DNA of 64,000 bases, taken from the NCBI RefSeq assembly GCF_003386285.1, contig NZ_QPNC01000015.1, positions 186,001 to 250,000 on the forward strand. Direction: 5' to 3'. Under the pieces are notes generated by a model. That model made no database searches. It saw nothing but the letters and a program-made list of their open reading frames with translations, and was not told the origin of the DNA. Below are positions 55,337 to 62,909 of the stretch, one piece after another; the stretch's first letter is position 1, and each line of letters begins with the position of its first letter. The stretch comes from Nocardiopsis sp. FIRDI 009 (GTDB lineage: Bacteria; Actinomycetota; Actinomycetes; Streptosporangiales; Streptosporangiaceae). A program made the translations under genes and the position numbers.

Positions 55337-55371
55337 GGTCCGGCCCCCGGGGGTTCGGGGCCGGTCGGGGG

Positions 55372-56526
55372 TCAGCCGGTGAGCAGGGTCAGGTTCCACC
55401 GCTCCAGGATCGGGTTGAGCGGCTGGAAGTAGGTGGTGCCGCCGGAGGTGCAGTCACCGGAGCCGCCGGAGGTCACGCCCTGGGCCTCGGTGCCCGCGAG
55501 CCAGGAGCCGCCGGAGTCGCCGCCCTCGGCGCACGCGGTCGTGCGGGTCAGCCCGTGGACGTGCTGGCCGCGCGGGTAGCGGACGGTCTGGTCCTTGGCC
55601 TCGATGACGCCGCACTGCCAGCCGGTGGTCCGGCCGGAACGGCACACCGACGCGCCGACGGGGGCCTCGGTGGAGCCGGTGACGGTCACGGTGCCGCCGT
55701 CGTAGTCGTTGACCTGGGCGGTCGGCGTGAAGTCAGGGTTGGTGACGTCGACCCAGGCCATGTCGCTGCGGGGGAAGACCGACCCGGCGACCGTGCCGAT
55801 CTGCTGGGTTCCGGGCACGTCGTGCCAGGTGTCGCTGCCCTCGTCGCCGCAGTGGCCCGCGGTCACGTAGCCGCCGACGACGCCGAACCCGATCGAGCAG
55901 ACGTACCAGTCACCGCCGTCCTGGAAGTAGTACGGGTTGCCGCCGACGATGTCGGCGTAGGTCCGCGGTGTTCCGGGGCTCTCCTCGACGACGACGGCGT
56001 CGGCGTCGACACCGGCGCTGGCGGCCAACTCCTCGGCAGCGGACTCGTGGCCCGGGGCGGCCTCGATGACCACGGTGTCCCTGGCCGGGTCGGCGTACCA
56101 GCCGTGGACGGTGGCGGGGGCTCCGTCGGCGGCCGCGTCGAGCGCCTCCATGACGGAGTCGAGTGTGCTCTCGCCGTGGTCGACCAGCTCGGGAACGGCC
56201 CCGGCGGCGCGCACCGCACCGAAGTCGGAGCGGTCGGTGACCTGGACGGTGAGGTCGAGGGTGTCGACGTCGAAGACCGCTCCGCCGAAGTCCGGGCCGA
56301 GCTCCTCGCGGAGTTCGCTCTCGGTCTCGGCGGCCGCCTCCTGTGCCGCGATGAGCTCGGTGACGCCGGACTCGGTGAGCCCGAAGGCGCTTCGCATGGC
56401 GGCCATCTGGTCCGGCGAGAGGTCGCCCGCCGGGGAGTCGGCCGCGACCGGTCCGGTGGCGGCGAGGACGAGTCCGAGGGAGAGCGCCGTCATGCCGACG
56501 GCGCGGGGGAGGGGGGATCCGTGCAA
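55372..56526 (-). CDS. Secreted chymotrypsin-like protease with propeptide (streptogrisin/NAPase type)
   Basis: 384 residues from the TTG at 56526 (GAAAGGG seven bases upstream). Signal peptide to about residue 30, an alpha-lytic-type propeptide (about 31-195), and a mature domain starting ADIVGGNPYYF. Catalytic triad: His in TAGHCG, Asp in SDMAWVDV, Ser in GGDSGGSW. Six Cys in the mature part for three disulfides. The mature length of about 187 matches Nocardiopsis alkaline proteases. The propeptide acts as folding chaperone. Confidence 0.94.
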   Translation of the reverse strand: MHGSPLPRAVGMTALSLGLVLAATGPVAADSPAGDLSPDQMAAMRSAFGLTESGVTELIAAQEAAAETESELREELGPDFGGAVFDVDTLDLTVQVTDRSDFGAVRAAGAVPELVDHGESTLDSVMEALDAAADGAPATVHGWYADPARDTVVIEAAPGHESAAEELAASAGVDADAVVVEESPGTPRTYADIVGGNPYYFQDGGDWYVCSIGFGVVGGYVTAGHCGDEGSDTWHDVPGTQQIGTVAGSVFPRSDMAWVDVTNPDFTPTAQVNDYDGGTVTVTGSTEAPVGASVCRSGRTTGWQCGVIEAKDQTVRYPRGQHVHGLTRTTACAEGGDSGGSWLAGTEAQGVTSGGSGDCTSGGTTYFQPLNPILERWNLTLLTG

Positions 56527-56623
56527 GGTTCTGCCCTTTCGCGGGGGTACTAGGCAGTGCGGGCGCCGTGCGCCCACGGGGGTGGACGGTTCGCCAGGTT
56601 TGTCACCCGGCGGCCGTCAAAGT

Positions 56624-56641
56624 GTTCACCCGGTGGTGAAC
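56624..56641. promoter_or_regulatory. Palindrome in the protease promoter region
   Basis: GTTCACC-CGGT-GGTGAAC, a perfect 7-bp dyad about 100 bases upstream of the protease start. Likely an operator. Confidence 0.5.
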
Positions 56642-56756
56642 AGGGGAAAACGTAAGCCACGCACAGAAGAAGGACAACCACCCGAATACTCCATGAATTC
56701 GGAAAGTTTCCTAACGAAACACCACAGAAATGGAGAAACCAACAGGAGTGGGGTGC

Positions 56757-56891
56757 ATGAAGACGCCGAAACCGGGAATCCGCGCGCGACACGGCCGCCG
56801 GGCGGTCCGCTACCACGCACCGGAGGAATGCGCGAGAGGGGCACGCGTGGCCGGATCCGGCCACGCGCGTGTCACTTTCCGTGACGACTGA
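56757..56891 (+). CDS. Possible 44-residue basic peptide
   Basis: ATG with AGGAG eight bases upstream; very Arg/His-rich (start MKTPKPGIRARHGRR), one Cys. High third-position GC but no known family, and it contains a 24-bp palindrome. Uncertain. Confidence 0.3.
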   Translation: MKTPKPGIRARHGRRAVRYHAPEECARGARVAGSGHARVTFRDD

Positions 56892-56953
56892 TGACGGGGA
56901 AGCCACTCCGCACCTGGTGACATGTGGTTCCGGGGGGAACGCGGTACACGGGA

Positions 56954-56985
56954 ACGCCCGGGAGGCCGTGGGGCCTCCCGGGCGT
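56954..56985 (-). terminator. Terminator of the small secreted gene at 57041
   Basis: 14-bp perfect stem ACGCCCGGGAGGCC/GGCCTCCCGGGCGT with loop GTGG. Confidence 0.8.
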
Positions 56986-57040
56986 CCGGGGCGGCGACCG
57001 GCGAACCGGTGCCGCGTCGTCCCTTCTCAGTGGTGACCGG

Positions 57041-57343
57041 TCAGCGGGCGAAGCTGAACACGTCGAACGACGCCGAGCCGCCGGGTCCGGCGAAGCTGCC
57101 GCTCTGCGAGAAGAGCGCGCCGCCACCGCCGAAGTGACCGCCGTGGCCGCCGAAACCGGCCTTGCTCACGATGCTCAGGTTGCTCGCGCCCCCAAAGCCC
57201 GCGAAGGACTCGTTGTAGGACCAGAAGGCTCCGCTGCCGAAGCCGTCGGTGTGACTGGCGGACGCTACGGCCGGGGCCGCCAGCGCGAGCATGGGCGCCG
57301 CGAGAACCGCTGCCGCCACACGGCGAATTGTGCGCCTGGGCAT
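57041..57343 (-). CDS. Small secreted Gly/Ser-rich protein, 'FSFA' family, member 1
   Basis: 100 residues from the ATG at 57343 (AAAGGAG upstream). Signal peptide MPRRTIRRVAAAVLAAPML, cleavage near ASASH. The mature part is Gly/Phe/His-rich (FGGHGGHFGGGGALF) and ends SGSFAGPGGSASFDVFSFAR. The same ending closes three neighbours. No Cys or catalytic motif. Extracellular role likely, probably structural; not a chaplin or rodlin by sequence. Confidence 0.82.
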   Translation of the reverse strand: MPRRTIRRVAAAVLAAPMLALAAPAVASASHTDGFGSGAFWSYNESFAGFGGASNLSIVSKAGFGGHGGHFGGGGALFSQSGSFAGPGGSASFDVFSFAR

Positions 57344-57441
57344 GGTCTGCTCCTTTGCATCCGGGGCGAAACCGCCCCACCGCCCCGTCACGGTGACCGT
57401 GACGCGGTGGCCTGCCTGTGCTCTGAATCGGCGCGCGGGCT

Positions 57442-57610
57442 CCGGCCGAGGCGCACGGCCGGTGGTCTGCGGGAGCGGATGACGCTCTCGTACGCGCCTG
57501 TCCCCGCGCGTTCGTGTACCGCATGAAGTCGCGATCGCAACTGTTAACCAATCAACCACTCACACCGCCACCACGCATGCGAACTGTCGCCTCGGTGACC
57601 CAATCGGCCC
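57442..57610. repeat. 170-bp upstream repeat, copy A
   Basis: Nearly identical to copy B (58034-58205); a diverged third copy lies at about 58690-58840. Each copy sits upstream of a small secreted gene on the minus strand, so gene plus promoter was duplicated in tandem. Confidence 0.85.
57585..57600. promoter_or_regulatory. Crp/Fnr-like site 1
   Basis: TGTCGCCTCGGTGACC: TGTCG-N6-TGACC, 242 bases upstream of the member 1 start. Same 16-bp spacing as Crp operators. Confidence 0.6.
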
Positions 57611-57640
57611 CGTCGGTTCCGGGACGGCCGGACACGCGGA

Positions 57641-57667
57641 CGGACCCGCCCCACGGGAGCGGGTCCG
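57641..57667 (-). terminator. Terminator of member 2
   Basis: CGGACCCGC pairs with GCGGGTCCG around a 9-base loop just past the member 2 stop. Confidence 0.65.
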
Positions 57668-57695
57668 CCTCGTCCCTCCTTCAGGTGGTACGCGT

Positions 57696-57935
57696 CTAGT
57701 GGGCGAAGCTGAACACGTGGTACGAGGCCGCCCCGCCGGGTCCGGCGAAGCTGCCACTGGTCGCGTAGAACGAGCCGCCGTACCAGTAGCCGTCACCCCA
57801 GTACCAGCCGTAGTACGGGCCGTCGTACCAGTAGTAGTCGTAGCTGTGGGCGGAGGCGGCCGCCGGAACGGCCAGCGCGAGCATGGGCGCCGCGAGGACC
57901 GCGGCCGCCAAGCGCCGAACAGTGCGCCTAGCCAT
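57696..57935 (-). CDS. Small secreted Tyr/Trp/Gly-rich protein, 'FSFA' family, member 2
   Basis: 79 residues. Signal peptide MARRTVRRLAAAVLAAPML, cleavage near ASAHS. The mature part is striking: DYYWYDGPYYGWYWGDGYW, then SGSFAGPGGAASYHVFSFAH. The aromatic-rich centre replaces the Gly/His centre of members 1 and 3 while both ends stay the same, so the middle is the variable, probably functional, part. Confidence 0.82.
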   Translation of the reverse strand: MARRTVRRLAAAVLAAPMLALAVPAAASAHSYDYYWYDGPYYGWYWGDGYWYGGSFYATSGSFAGPGGAASYHVFSFAH

Positions 57936-58033
57936 GATCTCTCCTCTGCAACCGGGGCGAGAACGCCCCACCACCCGCCGTGAAGAGTCGCGACGCGGTG
58001 GCCTGCCGTTGCTCTGGTGTGAACCGCGGGGCC

Positions 58034-58205
58034 CCGGCCGAGGCGCACGACCGGTGGTTGTCTGCGGGAGCGGATGACGCTCTCGTACGCGCCTGTCCCC
58101 GCGCGTTCGTGTACCGCATGAAGTCGCGATCGCAACCGTCAACCAATCAACCACTCACACCGCCGCCGCGCATGCGAACTGTCGCCTCGGTGACCCAATC
58201 GGCCC
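58034..58205. repeat. 170-bp upstream repeat, copy B
   Basis: About 95% identical to copy A; includes the same 16-bp Crp-like dyad and the CCAATCAACCACTC block. Confidence 0.85.
58180..58195. promoter_or_regulatory. Crp/Fnr-like site 2
   Basis: TGTCGCCTCGGTGACC, identical to site 1, 245 bases upstream of member 2. Confidence 0.6.
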
Positions 58206-58236
58206 GGATTCTCTCCCCGTCCGCCCGACACACGAA

Positions 58237-58266
58237 CGGATCCGCCCCCGTCCGGAAGCGGATCCG
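58237..58266 (-). terminator. Terminator of member 3
   Basis: CGGATCCGC pairs with GCGGATCCG around 12 bases, about 30 bases past the member 3 stop. Confidence 0.65.
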
Positions 58267-58294
58267 CCTCGTTCCTCCTACGAGTGGTGCCCGA

Positions 58295-58591
58295 TCAGCG
58301 GGCGAAGCTGAACACGTTGAACGACGCCGCGCCACCGGGACCGGCGAAGCTGCCGCTCTGCGAGAAGAACGCACCGCCGAAACCGTGGCCGAACCCGCCG
58401 TGGAAGCCGTGGCCGAAGCCACCGTGGAAGCCGTGACCGCCGTGGAAGCCGTGACCGAAGCCACCGTGGCTCACGACGCTCACGCCACCGGGCACCATGT
58501 GCTCAGCCGACGCGACGGCCGGGGCCGCCAGCGCGAGCATGGGCGCCGCGAGAACCGCTGCCGCCACACGGCGAACAGTGCGCCTGGGCAT
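58295..58591 (-). CDS. Small secreted Gly/His/Phe-repeat protein, 'FSFA' family, member 3
   Basis: 98 residues. Signal peptide as in member 1, cleavage near ASAEH. The mature centre is a run of FHGG/GFGHG repeats (HGFHGGFGHGFHGG and similar), then SGSFAGPGGAASFNVFSFAR. The repeat codons form a short tandem DNA repeat at about 58380-58470, which could expand or contract. Its His clusters could bind metal. Confidence 0.84.
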   Translation of the reverse strand: MPRRTVRRVAAAVLAAPMLALAAPAVASAEHMVPGGVSVVSHGGFGHGFHGGHGFHGGFGHGFHGGFGHGFGGAFFSQSGSFAGPGGAASFNVFSFAR

Positions 58592-58842
58592 GGTCTGCTC
58601 CTTCGCGTCCGGGGTTCAGAACCCCGCCACATCCGCCGTGACGCGCGGCCACGGCGTCGTGGCCTGCCTCATCTGCTCCTATGGAGCCGGGGAGCGACCG
58701 AGGCGCACGACCGGTGAGCCGGAATCTGACGGCGCGCCCCGGTGTGTCCGTCCCCGCGCACAGGTGCGCGACATGACGTCGCACCTTCAATCAACCACCC
58801 GTGCGACGGCTTCGCAGCCGAACTGTCGCCTCGATGACCCAG
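58592..58842. other. Upstream region of member 3
   Basis: 251 bases, a diverged copy of the upstream repeat ending in Crp-like site 3 just after the stop of the first Crp/Fnr gene. Confidence 0.6.
58824..58839. promoter_or_regulatory. Crp/Fnr-like site 3
   Basis: TGTCGCCTCGATGACC, four bases beyond the crp-like stop and 233 bases upstream of member 3. Confidence 0.6.
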
Positions 58843-59583
58843 TCAGCCCCCGCGTTCCCCACCGGCCTTCCTGGACAGCCCGTCGGGGTCGAGGATCTCG
58901 ATCGCCGCGTACCGCATCTCGATCAGCCGCTCCCGTTCCAACCGTTTCAGCACCCGGTTCAGGGACGGTCGGCGCACGCCGAGCATCGCGGCCAGCGTGC
59001 GCTGGGGCAGGGGGACCACCGCGCTGGACGCCTCGTCGAGCAGGAGCCGGGCGGTCTGCTCGGTCAGGGACTTGCCCAGCAGCTCCATGATCCGCCCCTG
59101 GCTGGCGTCCAGGCGACCGGCGATGCTGGCCAGCCAGCGCCGGGCGAGCGCGCGGTGCTCGGACATGAGGTGCTCGAAGTCCTCGGTGCGCAGGTACAGG
59201 AGCTCGACGTCGTCGGTGGCGCGCGCCGTGTACGGCAGGGGCTTGCCCAGGAGGAACTGGATGTCGCCGTCCACGTCGCCCGCGTGCCTGATCTCGATCA
59301 CCGTGCGTTCCTCGCCCGCGCCGACCGACAGCTCCACGTGCCCGGACCGGACGATCCACACCCGGGAGGGGGGGTCGCCCTCGCGGAAGGCGACCGCGCC
59401 CCGGGACAGCGACTGCCGGTGCAGGAACGTGGCGAGTGCGTTCAGGTCCCGGGGGGTGAGCGGCGCGGCCGAGCCGCGGCCGACGCAGCGTGCCACCCAC
59501 GCCGCCTGCTGGATCCGTGGATCCGCGGTCTCGGTCCCGTTCAGTCGGCGCTCGGACCCCGCCGACGTGACCCTCGGGTTCAT
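58843..59583 (-). CDS. Crp/Fnr-family regulator, paralogue 1
   Basis: 246 residues from the ATG at 59583 (GGAGGACGG upstream). Cyclic-nucleotide-binding-type beta roll with AFREGDPPSRVWIVRSGHVEL and GDVDGDIQFLLGKPLPY, a long dimer helix, then a HTH: VPLPQRTLAAMLGVRRPSLNRVL. Lacks the Cys set of Fnr and the RxS cAMP signature, so the ligand is unknown. It lies inside the array of small secreted genes and is the same length as the paralogue at 61123, its likely partner in control. Confidence 0.9.
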   Translation of the reverse strand: MNPRVTSAGSERRLNGTETADPRIQQAAWVARCVGRGSAAPLTPRDLNALATFLHRQSLSRGAVAFREGDPPSRVWIVRSGHVELSVGAGEERTVIEIRHAGDVDGDIQFLLGKPLPYTARATDDVELLYLRTEDFEHLMSEHRALARRWLASIAGRLDASQGRIMELLGKSLTEQTARLLLDEASSAVVPLPQRTLAAMLGVRRPSLNRVLKRLERERLIEMRYAAIEILDPDGLSRKAGGERGG

Positions 59584-59761
59584 TTCCGTCCTCCGTCCAC
59601 CGCGTGGCGTGTCCGCGGGCCCTGGCCCCGAACCGCACCGCGTGCGCGTGGCGTCCGAGGGCTCCCCGGGCGCACACGCAGGGGCGGAGGTCCCGCCACG
59701 GGGACGAGACCTCCTTGCGGTCAGGTGGGCGATCCCGTGGGGGCGCCCGCCTTGCTTCCTG

Positions 59762-60055
59762 CTAATCGGCGAAACTGAAGAGGTTCTGAGAGGCGGCACC
59801 GTGCGGACCGGCGACGGTCGAGCTCGCCTTGTAGAGCGCGAAGCCCCCACCGTGGCCGCCGTGGCCGAAGCCGTGGCCGTGGTGCCCGTGACCGGCGATG
59901 GCGGTAATGCTCTGCGAGGTGGCGCCGTGGGGGCCAGCGAACTGGGCGTCCCCGTGCCAGAAGCTGCCGGCCAGGGCGGCCGACGGCAGACCGAACGCCA
60001 GCATCGGGGCCGCGACACCGGCCACCATAACGCGTGTGATCGTCTTCGCCTTCAT
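59762..60055 (-). CDS. Small secreted 'FSFA' protein, member 4 (two motif copies)
   Basis: 97 residues from the ATG at 60055. Signal peptide MKAKTITRVMVAGVAAPML, cleavage near AALAGS. Two motif units: AQFAGPHGATSQSITAIAG and, at the end, VAGPHGAASQNLFSFAD, separated by a GHGHHGHGFGHGGHGGG linker. So the AGP-x-GA-x-S unit is a repeat that can occur twice. Confidence 0.83.
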   Translation of the reverse strand: MKAKTITRVMVAGVAAPMLAFGLPSAALAGSFWHGDAQFAGPHGATSQSITAIAGHGHHGHGFGHGGHGGGFALYKASSTVAGPHGAASQNLFSFAD

Positions 60056-60193
60056 GGAAGTTCCCTCCTGTGCGACGGACGGGCACCGAGCCCGTCCGAG
60101 CCACCGGCGAGTCCCCGCCGGAAACGCCCCGAGAGGCGCCCGACGGCAACGCGCACCACACAACCACATGAATTCCCCATAATCAGGTTCATC

Positions 60194-60209
60194 TGTTACC
60201 GAAGCGACA
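60194..60209. promoter_or_regulatory. Crp/Fnr-like site 4
   Basis: TGTTACCGAAGCGACA: TGTTA-N6-CGACA, 139 bases upstream of member 4. Confidence 0.55.
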
Positions 60210-60347
60210 GTATTTCTGTCATTTTGCCCGGAAGTGGAGAACTGCCGACGATCACCACACGAACCCATGCGCGCGTCAACGGATCCCCAGAAACACCGCA
60301 GCGAATACGATTTCCGTGGTTTCTGAGAGGACCGGGACCCAGAGAAG

Positions 60348-60363
60348 TGTCAGAAATGCGACA
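60348..60363. promoter_or_regulatory. Crp/Fnr-like site 5
   Basis: TGTCAGAAATGCGACA: TGTCA-N6-CGACA, 94 bases upstream of the sortase-substrate gene. Confidence 0.6.
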
Positions 60364-60456
60364 CAGTTACGTCCGCGACTCGGCGTGCCGGTCCCCTAAT
60401 GACCCATGAATCTACGAAAAGCTGCGACTACCTGCATCCGATCCATAGGAGTGCAA

Positions 60457-60993
60457 ATGTCTGAACTCGTTCGACGCGCCGTTCTGGACAAGAGATTCTG
60501 GCCCGGGGTCGCGATGGCCGCGCTCATCGGCGGTTCGCTGTCCGTCGCCGGCGTCGCCACGGCCGACACCGTCGACGAAGCCGAGCCGGCGGCCCAGGAG
60601 GAGGCGGCCGAGGCCGCGGAGCAGCCCGCTGAGGCGGCCGGGGGCGAGGCCGCTGACGAGGAGGGTCGTGGTGGCGGCCCGTTCAGCGGCCACCCGCACC
60701 ACGACGACCACGGCAGCGGGGTGCACTCCGAGACCGAGGACAGTGAGTTCCACGAGGTCTGCGACACCGCCGGCCCCGGCGGGGCCTTCATCGGCCCCTG
60801 CCCCCGCCCCGCGGAAGGCGGCGGTGGCGGTGGCGTGGTCGGCGAGGCCCCCGAGGAGCTCGCCGTCACCGGCCCGTCCGAGGACCTCGCCCTCGTCGGC
60901 GGTGCGATCGCCCTGACCGGTGGTGTGGTCATGTACATCACCCGGCGCCGCTCGGAGGAGGCCGAGGAGGCCGCCTCGGAGGCCACCGCGTAA
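60457..60993 (+). CDS. Sortase-anchored surface protein
   Basis: 178 residues from the ATG at 60457 (TAGGAG upstream). Signal peptide ending near GVATADT, then a Glu/Ala-rich stalk, a HPHHDDHGSG metal-like patch and one Cys pair (VCDTAG, GPCPRP). It ends with the sorting signal LAVTG, a hydrophobic helix and RRRSEEAEE. LAxTG is typical of class E sortase substrates in high-GC actinobacteria. No sortase gene is in the window. Confidence 0.85.
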   Translation: MSELVRRAVLDKRFWPGVAMAALIGGSLSVAGVATADTVDEAEPAAQEEAAEAAEQPAEAAGGEAADEEGRGGGPFSGHPHHDDHGSGVHSETEDSEFHEVCDTAGPGGAFIGPCPRPAEGGGGGGVVGEAPEELAVTGPSEDLALVGGAIALTGGVVMYITRRRSEEAEEAASEATA

Positions 60994-61016
60994 CACCTCC
61001 GGGACGCCGGAGTCAC

Positions 61017-61045
61017 GGGGTGGGAACCGCACCGGTTCCCACCCC
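61017..61045 (+). terminator. Terminator of the sortase-substrate gene
   Basis: 12-bp perfect stem GGGGTGGGAACC/GGTTCCCACCCC with loop GCACC. Confidence 0.85.
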
Positions 61046-61122
61046 GTCCTCCTGCCCACCCCGGCCCGTCTGCGCTGACAGGTTCCGTCAGCGACCCCTC
61101 GCGGGTGGCGGGGCCGTCCCGC

Positions 61123-61863
61123 TCAGTCCGCCCGCTGGGCGAGACCGTAGGGGTCGAGGATGTCCACCGCCCCGTAGCGCAGCCTGATGAGCCCCTGTCC
61201 CTCCAGCTCCTTGAGCACCTTGTTCAGGGAGGGGCGGCAGACGCCCAGCATCTCCGACAGCTTCTGCTGGGGCACGTCGACCACCCCGCCGCTGGCCTCG
61301 TCCAGGAGCAGCCGGGCGCTCTGCTGGGTGAGGGTGCGGCCGAGCATCCCGACGATCCGGTCGTGTGACTCCGACAGCCGTTCGGCCATGGTCGCCATCC
61401 ACAGGCGGGACATCTCCGGGTGCTCGCCCAGCAGTTCCTCGAAGTCGTGCGGCGCCATGGTCAGGCACTCCGACTCCTCCAGCGCGCGCGCCCGGTACGG
61501 GAACGGCATGCCCAGCAGTTTCTGGATGTCGCCGTCGACCCCTCCGGAGCGCAGGATCTGCACGATCAGCGGACGGGACCGTCCCTTGACCGCGAGTTCG
61601 AGACGGCCGGACCGGACGATCCACACCCCCGCGTCACGCTCCCCCTCACGGAAGGCCAGTTCGCCCCGGCGGAGCAGGCGCGGCCTGAGCCTGCCCGCCA
61701 GCGCGGCCACGGCCGCCCGCCCCGGACGGGTCGCGCCCCGGCTCTCCAGACACGACACGACCCATTCGGCGAGGTGGAGCCGCTCGGGGTCCACCGTCTC
61801 GTCGCTCACCCTGGGAGCCACGACCCGGATCTCGTCGGTACGTCCCACACCTGTCGCCTGCAT
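61123..61863 (-). CDS. Crp/Fnr-family regulator, paralogue 2
   Basis: 246 residues from the ATG at 61863 (TGAGGAAC upstream). Same layout as paralogue 1: AFREGERDAGVWIVRSGRLEL, GGVDGDIQKLLGMPFPY, and HTH VPQQKLSEMLGVCRPSLNKVL. A Cys sits in the recognition region here and not in paralogue 1. Both end in similar IRLRYGAVDILDPYGL / IEMRYAAIEILDPDGL strands, so they arose by duplication. Confidence 0.9.
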   Translation of the reverse strand: MQATGVGRTDEIRVVAPRVSDETVDPERLHLAEWVVSCLESRGATRPGRAAVAALAGRLRPRLLRRGELAFREGERDAGVWIVRSGRLELAVKGRSRPLIVQILRSGGVDGDIQKLLGMPFPYRARALEESECLTMAPHDFEELLGEHPEMSRLWMATMAERLSESHDRIVGMLGRTLTQQSARLLLDEASGGVVDVPQQKLSEMLGVCRPSLNKVLKELEGQGLIRLRYGAVDILDPYGLAQRAD

Positions 61864-62318
61864 GTTCCTCAACGGTTCCTCACCCGAACTCGTGCTCGCC
61901 CGTGTCCACCGGGAACGGACGAGGCGGACGGTGGATTCGTGTGACCGGACGGCCACGCGCAGAAGATGGACGGACGTTCGCCGCGGGAACGGCGCGGGCC
62001 GGGAGAGGTCTCCCCCGGTCGCGATCGCCGGAATCCGCGCAGAGCACTGTCACCGATCTCGCGGGGGACGGTCACGACGGCCGTCGGGCCCTCGCTGGCG
62101 TCGGGAACCCCTGGGGTCGCACGGACGGCCCTCGGGCCGTGGGCCCGTCGTCGGAGCACCCACCACTCCCCCTTTCGCGATTAGAGCACGGGGTCTTCCC
62201 CAGGTCGGGGAGGACTCCTCGATCCCCGTCACCGAAACAGCGAAAATCTTCCTTTACCGAGAAACGGCGAAGGGGCATCCGGACCGGCCGGATGCCCCTC
62301 ACGCGAACGCGGGTGCCG
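61864..62318. other. Intergenic between crp-like 2 and a small Tudor-like gene
   Basis: 455 bases. Nothing supported except the terminator at 62272-62298. No clear Crp-like site upstream of the second regulator. Confidence 0.5.
62272..62298 (-). terminator. Terminator of the 59-residue gene
   Basis: GGGGCATCCGG pairs with CCGGATGCCCC around a 5-base loop. Confidence 0.8.
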
Positions 62319-62498
62319 CTACAGCTTGCCCTCGATCTGGTGCGCGTGGACGTGGACCGACTGCTGGTCCTCGTCATCGGTGATCGTGAACTGCGCGCCC
62401 TTGCCCTTGCCCTGGACCGAGTGCACCCTGCCGGTGCGGATCTGGTCGTCGTGGCGGCTGCTGCGGAACTGCACGCGGTCACCCTGCTTGAACGTCAT
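62319..62498 (-). CDS. Small beta-barrel (Tudor/DUF2945-like) protein
   Basis: 59 residues from the ATG at 62498, with TTGGAGAG upstream. Sequence starts MTFKQGDRVQFRSS, then RTGRVHSVQGKGKG and ends HVHAHQIEGKL. The spacing of Gly/Asp turns is that of a small SH3/Tudor barrel. Cytoplasmic. Assignment to DUF2945 is by resemblance only. Crp-like site 6 lies 133 bases upstream. Confidence 0.65.
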   Translation of the reverse strand: MTFKQGDRVQFRSSRHDDQIRTGRVHSVQGKGKGAQFTITDDEDQQSVHVHAHQIEGKL

Positions 62499-62909
62499 AC
62501 CGACTCTCCAAGTGCTGAGAATTACTCACGGCCGGGACCCGCTCCGGCTCCGTTCAACCGGCGCCGGGAAGCCGGCCACTTCGCAACCTAGACCGACCCG
62601 GTGCCGCTCCAGATGAAACGCCGAGCCGAATGTCACCTGCATGACAGTGCTTGTCAAACGGACGTCATTCTGGGCATGGAGTAAACAAGGTGTTGAAATC
62701 CCAACAAAAGAGTCACGTCCACCACACTTCGCGCACATCCCACCACGGATTGTGCTTCTGTGGGGGTGTCGACCGACGGCAGCGTCCGGGCGGCGTCCCA
62801 GAACCTCGGCGGGGGTCATGGGTGCAAGGGGCGCCCGTCGACCGGATGGTCACGCTGCCGGGGACGTCAACGCCGCGCGCCGCCAAGGCGTACCGAAAGG
62901 GGGGTTCCC
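62499..62909. other. Divergent promoter region with Crp-like site 6
   Basis: 411 bases, AT-rich at 62640-62760. The frame through 62760-62909 contains RAASQNL, similar to the member 4 end, but no signal peptide or start; possibly a remnant. Confidence 0.5.
62631..62646. promoter_or_regulatory. Crp/Fnr-like site 6
   Basis: TGTCACCTGCATGACA, the most symmetrical copy: perfect TGTCA-N6-TGACA, between the Tudor-like gene and the His-rich secreted gene. Confidence 0.65.

Larger units (their letters stand above)
56527..57040. other. Intergenic: protease promoter and terminator of the next gene
   Basis: 514 bases. Contains the palindrome at 56624-56641, an AT-rich stretch (56640-56760), one short frame (56757-56891), a 24-bp palindrome (56844-56867) and the terminator at 56954-56985. 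Confidence 0.5.
57344..57695. other. Upstream region of member 1, repeat copy A
   Basis: 352 bases. 57442-57610 is about 95% identical to 58034-58205. Contains a Crp-like site at 57585-57600 and, near 57641-57667, the terminator of member 2. Confidence 0.7.
57936..58294. other. Upstream region of member 2, repeat copy B
   Basis: 359 bases with repeat copy B, Crp-like site 2 and the terminator of member 3 (ACGGATCCGC/GCGGATCCG, 58237-58266). Confidence 0.7.
60056..60456. other. Divergent promoter region with two Crp-like sites
   Basis: 401 bases, AT-richer, between member 4 (minus) and the sortase substrate (plus). Sites at 60194-60209 and 60348-60363. Confidence 0.65.

Noticed and set aside
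62760..62909. Upstream frame with RAASQNL as another family member
   Set aside because: No signal peptide, no start signal and only six matching residues; at most a remnant.
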